Shown here piece by piece: positions 58,699-64,000 of a stretch of DNA of 64,000 nucleotides. The first letter of the stretch is position 1; every line of letters starts with the position of its first letter. The translations under genes and the position numbers were made by a program. The DNA comes from an uncultured Selenomonadales bacterium. GTDB lineage: Bacteria > Bacillota > Negativicutes > Selenomonadales > Selenomonadaceae. The stretch covers positions 1-64,000 of the forward strand of contig OMYB01000009.1 in NCBI GenBank assembly GCA_900315155.1, written 5' to 3'. The notes beneath the pieces were generated by a model, which was given only the letters and a program-made list of their open reading frames with translations, searched no databases and was not told the DNA's origin.

Positions 58699-58737
58699 TT
58701 GACATAACGCTTCAACGATGTTACATTATTTATGTAA
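58699..58737 (+). promoter_or_regulatory. Promoter with TTACAT-N5-ATGTAA palindrome before the macrodomain remnant
   Basis: TTGACA (58699-58704), 17-bp spacer, TACATT (58722-58727). The palindrome TTACAT-TATTT-ATGTAA (58721-58737) overlaps the -10, a typical repressor position. Confidence 0.6.
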
Positions 58738-58781
58738 TATTGATATATACATCAAATAAATCGATGTGAGGAGGCAGCTGT

Positions 58782-59258
58782 ATGGGGAAAGAGACATCTA
58801 TTGCGCGGTTACTCGCGTTTTTGCTGGAGGCTATGCCAGAGTACCGGGAGGAGGCGGCCGGGCTGCGGCTGCGGCAGGCGTGCTATGCGCTCATGCAGGA
58901 GCAGGGGCACGAGGAGCCGACGGACCGGGCGAAGCTCACGCCTGGCTTTGCCCTGCCTGCGCGCTATGTCCTGCATACGGTTGGCCCCATCGTGCGCGGG
59001 CAGGTAACGGCTCGCGACCGGGAGCTTTTGCGCAGCTGCTATCAGTCGTGCCTGGATTTGGCGCGGGAGCACGCCTTGCAGACGGTGGCGTTTTGCTGTA
59101 TTTCCACGGGTGTGTTTCATTTCCCGCAGCGTGAAGCTGCCGAAATCGCCGTCAAAACCGTTCGGACATTCCGGCAGGCACACGCGGACGCGCCGTATGT
59201 CGTTTTCAATGTGTTCAAAGATGAGGATCGTGATATTTATGCGGACATTCTCCAATAA
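58782..59258 (+). pseudogene. Macrodomain protein (ADP-ribosyl hydrolase type) with internal deletion
   Basis: 158 codons. After ~24 residues of a normal N-terminus (ARLLAFLLEAMPEYREE) the frame jumps to the later part of the family: GLRLRQACYALMQEQGHEEP, AKLTPGFALPARYVLHTVGP, FCCISTGVFHFPQREAAEIA. The segment between, with the ADP-ribose-binding NAANS motif (~90-100 residues), is absent but the frame is kept. Ribosome site AGGAGG and promoter are intact, so a product may be made, but it should not bind ADP-ribose normally. Confidence 0.75.
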
Positions 59259-59394
59259 TTTCGCACAGCATTTGTGCACGCTGCTGGACGAGGCGGAGGT
59301 CGTTCTCGTCGGTGCGGGGGCAGGTCTTTCCACCATTTCTGTTACAATAAATTCCATAAGAGACCTGCCTTTTCCTAGTTTCTGCATTGTTTAG
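59239..59394 (+). pseudogene. N-terminal fragment of a SirTM-like sirtuin
   Basis: The frame starts MRTFSNNFAQHLCTLLDEAE and continues VVLVGAGAGLST, the beginning of the Rossmann NAD site (GAGAG) of class M sirtuins. After about 59330 the sequence changes to unrelated codons and stops. SirTM and macrodomain genes form a known operon for reversible ADP-ribosylation of lipoylated carrier proteins, so both partners are damaged here. Confidence 0.65.
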
Positions 59395-59411
59395 GCTACA
59401 GGTCTCTTTTT
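59358..59411 (+). terminator. Terminator after the sirtuin fragment
   Basis: AAGAGACCTG pairs with CAGGTCTCTT across a 31-nt loop; T5 follows. Confidence 0.7.
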
Positions 59412-59570
59412 GATGTTTCAACCCCTTTACCGAGAACTATTTTACACTGTTGAAAGCAGGGGATGGATTTTACTTTTCTCCCGGCTTCTTGTATACTAAT
59501 GGGATGAGGTCGGGGATTCTTTTTTGGGTTGCCGGCCGTTTGTTTTTCGGATAGGGAGGTTTTCACCCGG

Positions 59571-60926
59571 ATGGTTTTCCGCAGAGATATCGATATGCTG
59601 CATGGACCGCTTTTGGGGCCGCTGACGGCGTTTGCGCTGCCGCTGGCGTTTACGGCGGTCTTGCAGCAGCTTTTCAACACGGCAGATGTGTTCATCCTCG
59701 GTCAGTACGTGGGCAGCAATGCCATCGCGGCCGTGGGGAACAATCTGCCGATTATCAGTTTGTTCGTGACGCTGTTCGTGGGCGTCTCGCTCGGCGCGAA
59801 TGTCGTGATCGCGCGGTGTATCGGTGGGCATCGGCTCAAGGAGACCATGGATGCCGTGCATACGGCCTTTTTGCTCGCGCTCCTTTTAGGTGTCGTGCTC
59901 ACGGTCATTGGCGAGCTGTCGGCGCGCTGGATGCTCATGGCACTTGATGTACCGGAGGAGGTCATGGACAGTGCGGAGCTCTACCTGCGGATCTACATGC
60001 TCGGCATGCCCGCCATCGGACTGTATAATTTCGAGTCAGCCATTTTCCGCAGCCGGGGCAATACGCAGACGCCGCTGTACGCGCTCGCCGTTGCCAGCGT
60101 ACTGAATATCGTGCTGAACCTTTTCTCGGTCACGGTCGTGGACTGGGGCATCGCGGGCGTGGCTGCGGCCACGGTCGTTGCGAACTATGTGGCGGCCGCG
60201 CTGCTGTTCCGCGCTCTCTGCGAGGCGCACGGCACGATCCATCTCGAGCCGGGGGCGCTGCGCTGGCACGGCAGCTACGTGCGCGAGATCCTGCGCATCG
60301 GCCTGCCCGCGGGCATTCAGGGCATGGTGTTCTGCCTGTCAAACCTCGTCATCCAGGCGGCGATCAACAGCCTGGGGGCGACGGTCATGGCCGCGTCGTC
60401 CGCCGCGTTCATCGTGGAGATTAACATCTACTGCTTCATGATGTCTTTCGGTCAGGCCGTGACGACGTTTGTCGGGCAGAACTACGGGGCGGCGAACATC
60501 GAGCGCTGCCGTGCCGTGTTCCATGCTGGGCTCAAGCTCATGACGACGTTCACCATCGTCGTGCCCGCGCTCGCGTGCCTGTTTGCGCCGCAGCTCGTGG
60601 CCATTTTCGACCAGCATCCGGACGTCATCGCCATCGCCTGCACGCGCATTTATTACGTCGTTGGTTTCTATATCCTGGATGGCACGATCGAGCTCTTTTC
60701 GGGCGCGCTGCGCGGCTACGGCTGCTCGATGCCGCCCGCGGTCATCACGCTCGTCGCAATCTGCGGCGTGCGTGTGCTTTGGATCTATACGGCGTTCGTC
60801 GCCTGGCCGTCCTTTGCCACCATCATGATGTCGTACCCCGTGAGCTGGGCGCCGACGGTCATCCTCATGGCGCTGCTGTACCGCTTTTACATCCGAAATG
60901 TGAAAGTGACCCGCGTCTTCGCTTGA
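59571..60926 (+). CDS. MATE-family efflux transporter
   Basis: 451 residues and 12 membrane segments in two halves. GPLLGPLTAFALPLAFTAVL, FNTADVFILGQYVGSNAIAA and, in the second half, GLPAGIQGMVFCLSNLVIQA fit the DinF/NorM-like MATE type. It likely exports cationic drugs or metabolites. ATG 59571 is chosen as the first Met with a matching upstream GGGAGG; an extra 14 codons are possible. Confidence 0.9.
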   Translation: MVFRRDIDMLHGPLLGPLTAFALPLAFTAVLQQLFNTADVFILGQYVGSNAIAAVGNNLPIISLFVTLFVGVSLGANVVIARCIGGHRLKETMDAVHTAFLLALLLGVVLTVIGELSARWMLMALDVPEEVMDSAELYLRIYMLGMPAIGLYNFESAIFRSRGNTQTPLYALAVASVLNIVLNLFSVTVVDWGIAGVAAATVVANYVAAALLFRALCEAHGTIHLEPGALRWHGSYVREILRIGLPAGIQGMVFCLSNLVIQAAINSLGATVMAASSAAFIVEINIYCFMMSFGQAVTTFVGQNYGAANIERCRAVFHAGLKLMTTFTIVVPALACLFAPQLVAIFDQHPDVIAIACTRIYYVVGFYILDGTIELFSGALRGYGCSMPPAVITLVAICGVRVLWIYTAFVAWPSFATIMMSYPVSWAPTVILMALLYRFYIRNVKVTRVFA

Positions 60927-61040
60927 AACCCTGCCGAAGCCGCCGCTTTCCGTCAGGAATGCGGTCCTGGATGATTGTTTTCTTTGGCGTTTTGGTATAA
61001 AATAGAATCGATTATCTATACATGATGGAGGTTTTTTACG

Positions 61041-61598
61041 ATGGTACAGGGTAACGATGCCGATCTGATCGAGACGAAGGTTTCCAGCGAGGATGTCTTT
61101 GATGGCGTGCTGCTGCATGTGAAGAAGGATACGGTAAAGCTGCCGAATGGGGATATCACGGGCCGCGAGTGGATCAAGCACCCGGGCGCCTCGGCGGTGA
61201 TCCCGCTGCTGCCGGATGGGCGCATCATCCTCGTGAAGCAGTACCGCTATCCCGTGCAGTGCGTGACGCTCGAGATCCCGGCGGGCAAGCTCGATGCACC
61301 GGATGAGGATCCATTCGTCTGCGCCCGGCGCGAGCTGTCGGAGGAGACGGGCTACGATGCCGCGACCTACGAAAAGCTGACGACCATCGCGACGACGGTC
61401 GGTTTCTCGAACGAGAAAATTCATATCTACGCGGCACAGGACCTCACGCCGGGCCAGCAGCATACGGACCCGGATGAGTTCATCAACGTCGTCAAGGTGC
61501 CGCTGGAGGAGGCCGTCGCGATGGCACAGGACGGCCGCATCGTCGATGCGAAGTCTATTGTCGCGATCCTCATGCTCGCCCGCAGGCTGCAGAAATAA
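61041..61598 (+). CDS. NUDIX hydrolase, ADP-ribose pyrophosphatase-like
   Basis: 185 residues. The Nudix box is GKLDAPDEDPFVCARRELSE then ETGYD. The N-terminal VKLPNGDITGREWIKHPGAS and IILVKQYRYPV are typical of ADP-ribose pyrophosphatases. It hydrolyses ADP-ribose to AMP and ribose-5-phosphate. Confidence 0.9.
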   Translation: MVQGNDADLIETKVSSEDVFDGVLLHVKKDTVKLPNGDITGREWIKHPGASAVIPLLPDGRIILVKQYRYPVQCVTLEIPAGKLDAPDEDPFVCARRELSEETGYDAATYEKLTTIATTVGFSNEKIHIYAAQDLTPGQQHTDPDEFINVVKVPLEEAVAMAQDGRIVDAKSIVAILMLARRLQK

Positions 61599-61634
61599 TC
61601 CGAAGCAACGGAATCACGGAGGAAGATACACGTT

Positions 61635-62261
61635 ATGTTTGGTTTCAGTCTCATGGAAATCGTCGCGGGACTCCCGGGCCTCATCATCGCCATGGTCATC
61701 CACGAGTACGCGCACGCGCGCACGGCTGTGGCGCTGGGGGATTTCACGCCAAAGATGATGGGGCGCCTGACGCTCAACCCGGTCGCGCATATCGACCCGA
61801 TCGGTCTCATCATGCTGCTGCTCGTCCGCTTCGGCTGGGCAAAGCCGGTCATGATCAACCCGAACAATTTCAAGAACCCGCGCCGTGACGATATCCTCGT
61901 CTCGCTCGCGGGACCACTGTCGAACCTCGTCATGGCGTTTCTCGCGCTCGTCGTGCTGCTCATCACGTACCAGATGGGCGCTGTGACGCCGGGCTCGAAG
62001 CTCGTCCTGCAGCTCATCATCGAGTACAACATCGGTTTTGCAATCTTTAACCTTATCCCGCTGCCGCCGCTCGATGGCTCGCATGTGCTCGTCCAGCTGC
62101 TGCCGCGCGACCTCGCGTGGAAATTCCGCAGCCTCGAGCGCTACAGCCTGCTCATCCTCATCGTGCTGCTCATGACGCCGGCGCTCAGCTATATCTTTAT
62201 CCCGTGCCGCACGCTCATCTATCAGGTGTTCTTTGCCATCCTGCGCCCGTTTTTCTTCTGA
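61635..62261 (+). CDS. M50-family (site-2 protease-like) membrane metalloprotease
   Basis: 208 residues, about five membrane segments. The zinc motif is VIHEYAHARTAVALGD (HExxH) and the third ligand lies in NLIPLPPLDGSHVL. It is of the short YwhC/Rip3 type without PDZ. Substrate unknown. The order with scpA/scpB downstream is common in Firmicutes. Confidence 0.92.
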   Translation: MFGFSLMEIVAGLPGLIIAMVIHEYAHARTAVALGDFTPKMMGRLTLNPVAHIDPIGLIMLLLVRFGWAKPVMINPNNFKNPRRDDILVSLAGPLSNLVMAFLALVVLLITYQMGAVTPGSKLVLQLIIEYNIGFAIFNLIPLPPLDGSHVLVQLLPRDLAWKFRSLERYSLLILIVLLMTPALSYIFIPCRTLIYQVFFAILRPFFF

Positions 62262-62306
62262 TGGCACAGGCAGCCGGATGGAGTGGAGCAGGGATTTGAG
62301 GCATTT

Positions 62307-63113
62307 ATGCAGGCATATCAGGTAAGGCTGGAGGGCTTTGAGGGGCCGATGGACCTCCTCATGCATCTCATAGAGAAAAACAAGATCGATATCTACGATA
62401 TCCCCATCGCGGTCCTGACGGAGCAGTATCTCGCGTACCTCGACCGGTTCCGCGAGTTCAACATCGAGATCGCGAGCTCGTTCCTCGTCATGGCGGCGAC
62501 GCTGCTGCAGATCAAATCGCGCATGATGCTGCCGAAAGCCCCGAAAGAGGATGCGGATGCGGAGGAGGAAGACCCGCGCAAGGAGCTCGTCGAGCGCATC
62601 CTCGAGTACCGGAAGTTCAAGCAGGTCAGCGCGGAGCTCAGTACGATGCACGCGACGCAGGAGCAGTTCGTCGGGCGCGAGCCCATGGACCTGCCCGTGC
62701 ATCATCTGCCACCGGGGAATCTCTCCATCCGGCAGCTCGTCGAGGCGTTCCATACCGTACTGAAGGTCAAGGAGGAGCTGCACATCCCGGAGGCTCTCGT
62801 CACACACGAGCACTGGAGCATCCAGGGGCAGATCGAGAAAATCCTTTCGCAGCTGGACCGCTCGGGCGGGCGCATGCGCTTTGCCGATGCATTCGAGACG
62901 GGCACGCGCGACGAGCTCATCATGACGTTCCTCGCGCTGCTCGAGCTGCTGAAGCTGCGGGCCATCCGCGCGGCGCAGCCGCATCCGTTCGCCCCCATCG
63001 AGCTCGTCGTGCGCACGGATGCCGACGCGGCGGATCTCGGGGAGGTCCGCGAGCAGGCCGAGCGGGACAGCCTGGCAGAAAGAGGAGGAGAAAAAACTGG
63101 AAGCGATTGCTGA
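62307..63113 (+). CDS. scpA: Segregation and condensation protein A
   Basis: 268 residues. YQVRLEGFEGPMDLLMHLIE and IDIYDIPIAVLTEQYLAYL are the conserved N-terminal SMC-binding part, LLQIKSRMMLP follows, and the C-terminal winged helix ends with FLALLELLKLRAIRAAQ. ScpA is the kleisin of the SMC complex. I choose ATG 62307; a GTG at 62283 is possible. Confidence 0.93.
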   Translation: MQAYQVRLEGFEGPMDLLMHLIEKNKIDIYDIPIAVLTEQYLAYLDRFREFNIEIASSFLVMAATLLQIKSRMMLPKAPKEDADAEEEDPRKELVERILEYRKFKQVSAELSTMHATQEQFVGREPMDLPVHHLPPGNLSIRQLVEAFHTVLKVKEELHIPEALVTHEHWSIQGQIEKILSQLDRSGGRMRFADAFETGTRDELIMTFLALLELLKLRAIRAAQPHPFAPIELVVRTDADAADLGEVREQAERDSLAERGGEKTGSDC

Positions 63114-63663
63114 TACGGCCCTTTTGGAGGCCGTTCTTTTTGCGGCCGGCAACCCGGTCTCCATCACGGAACTGGCCCGCATCCTGCAGTGGCCCGAGGC
63201 CCATGTCGAGCAGGTCGCGCAGGCCCTCAGGGAAAAGCTGGGGCGCGACGAGAGCGGCCTGACGCTCCGGCAGACGGGCGGCGGCTGGCAGCTCGTGACC
63301 CTGCCGCAGGTGTTCCCCGTCGTCGAGCGCCTCGCGGAGGTCACGGACCGGCACATCTCTGCGCCGACGATGGAGACGCTGTCCATCGTCGCGTTCCGCC
63401 AGCCCATCACGAAGCAGGAAATCGAGCAGATCCGCGGCGTGCGCGTCGAGCGTGCGCTGCAGAAGCTCCTGGACCTCGAGCTCATCGAGGAAAAAGGGCG
63501 CAAGAAGGTCGTCGGACGGCCTATCCTGTACGGCACGACGGATTTGTTTCTGCGCAGTTTCGGTCTGAACAGCCTCGCGGAGCTGCCGCCCCTGCCGACG
63601 GATGCCGATGTCGCCGCAGGCATGGACGAGCAGCAGCTGAGCCTGCTCGACGAAAACGAATAG
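63097..63663 (+). CDS. scpB: Segregation and condensation protein B, probable CTG start
   Basis: 188 residues. Two winged helices: ADTALLEAVLFAAGNPVSIT and SIVAFRQPITKQEIEQIRGV, then GRKKVVGRPILYGTTD. It binds ScpA. The best ribosome site (AGGAGGAG, 63083-63091 region) is six bases before a CTG at 63097, which gives the usual N-terminus; the nearest in-frame ATG (63019) lies deep in scpA and has no such site. The gene overlaps scpA by 17 bp. Confidence 0.88.
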   Translation: MEAIADTALLEAVLFAAGNPVSITELARILQWPEAHVEQVAQALREKLGRDESGLTLRQTGGGWQLVTLPQVFPVVERLAEVTDRHISAPTMETLSIVAFRQPITKQEIEQIRGVRVERALQKLLDLELIEEKGRKKVVGRPILYGTTDLFLRSFGLNSLAELPPLPTDADVAAGMDEQQLSLLDENE

Positions 63664-63688
63664 GGAGTTATGGGAGGAACAAGCGGAC

Positions 63689-64000
63689 ATGGTGGAATTA
63701 CTCGCTCCAGCCGGAACGAAAGAGGCGCTCATCGCGGCGGTGGAGAGCGGCGCAAATGCCGTCTATCTCGCAGGCTCTGCGTTCGGCGCCAGGGCCTATG
63801 CCAGCAATTTCGATGAGGAGGGCCTGCGCTGGGCCGTGCATTTCGCGCATCTGCGCGACGTGCGCATCAACGTCACGGTCAACACGATCGTGAGCGACAG
63901 CGAGCTGCCCGCCCTGCGCGATTACCTGCGCTTTCTCGCGGACATCGGCGTCGATGCCATCCTCGTGCAGGACCTCGGCGTCGCAAAGCTCGCGCACGAT
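63689..64000 (+). CDS. U32-family peptidase, 5' part
   Basis: 104 codons to the window end. VELLAPAGTKEALIAAVESG, ANAVYLAG and then INVTVNTIVSDSELPALRDY, DAILVQDLGV are the start of the U32 fold (YrrN/RlhA/TrhP type). Members hydroxylate tRNA or rRNA or degrade collagen-like peptides; which applies cannot be told from this part. GGGAGGA precedes the ATG. Confidence 0.9.
   Translation, partial: MVELLAPAGTKEALIAAVESGANAVYLAGSAFGARAYASNFDEEGLRWAVHFAHLRDVRINVTVNTIVSDSELPALRDYLRFLADIGVDAILVQDLGVAKLAHD

Overview
The window reads as a chromosomal segment of a GC-rich, diderm member of the Firmicutes, most likely a Negativicutes species of the Selenomonas/Mitsuokella type. This is inferred, not proven. 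The supports are Firmicutes-style operons (Asp23-AmaP-DUF2273-nusB-xseA-xseB-ispA-dxs-tlyA-nadK-argR-recN; scpA-scpB), strict-anaerobe enzymes (single-chain pyruvate:ferredoxin oxidoreductase, flavodiiron protein) and an RND efflux pump that implies an outer membrane. Coding density is high and most long antisense reading frames are shadows caused by GC-rich third positions.

Positions 1-3.7 kb are an accessory island. It holds three toxin-antitoxin systems of three mechanistic types: a HigB/HigA-like type II pair (742-1489), a tandem pair of what looks like a type I system (tiny membrane peptide on the minus strand, divergent small RNA on the plus strand, at 1753-2014 and 2248-2466), and a ToxI/ToxN type III system (2975-3655). 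Between them lie degraded genes (AraC-like C-terminus, polysaccharide flippase C-terminus, a possible transposase start) and copies of a dispersed palindromic repeat. The type I-like pair is the most interesting part: each small RNA matches the start-codon region of its own toxin mRNA but not that of its sister.

Positions 3.8-13.6 kb carry rmlA, rmlC and glf (dTDP-rhamnose and UDP-galactofuranose for surface glycans), mnmA, a NYN-domain protein, small unknown genes, and an ABC transporter operon with a duplicated metallopeptidase. An orphan GspE/PulE-like ATPase at 13.8-15.0 kb (minus) has a copy of the dispersed repeat in frame inside its zinc motif. Then come dacA, galU, guaB, a two-component system, a flavodiiron protein, an RND efflux operon, tRNA-Pro, a zinc-ribbon protein and an amino-acid permease.

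Positions 30-36.4 kb show a DUF4869/P-loop gene pair and then a run of genes damaged by deletions: a PucR/CdaR regulator and an aminotransferase that have both lost their 5' ends at their shared divergent promoter, a hydroxyacid dehydrogenase lacking its middle, and a RocB-like peptidase fused to an amidinotransferase lacking its N-terminus. A macrodomain gene with its middle missing and a truncated sirtuin at 58.8-59.4 kb show the same style of decay.

Positions 36.5-64 kb hold a Schlafen/AlbA_2-type regulator under a perfect 18-bp inverted repeat, two crcB copies flanking a ZIP transporter, tag, a large cyclic-nucleotide-binding-like protein, nifJ (PFOR) with paired palindromes upstream, efp, the long housekeeping operon listed above, a MATE transporter, a NUDIX hydrolase, an M50 protease, scpA/scpB and the start of a U32 peptidase.
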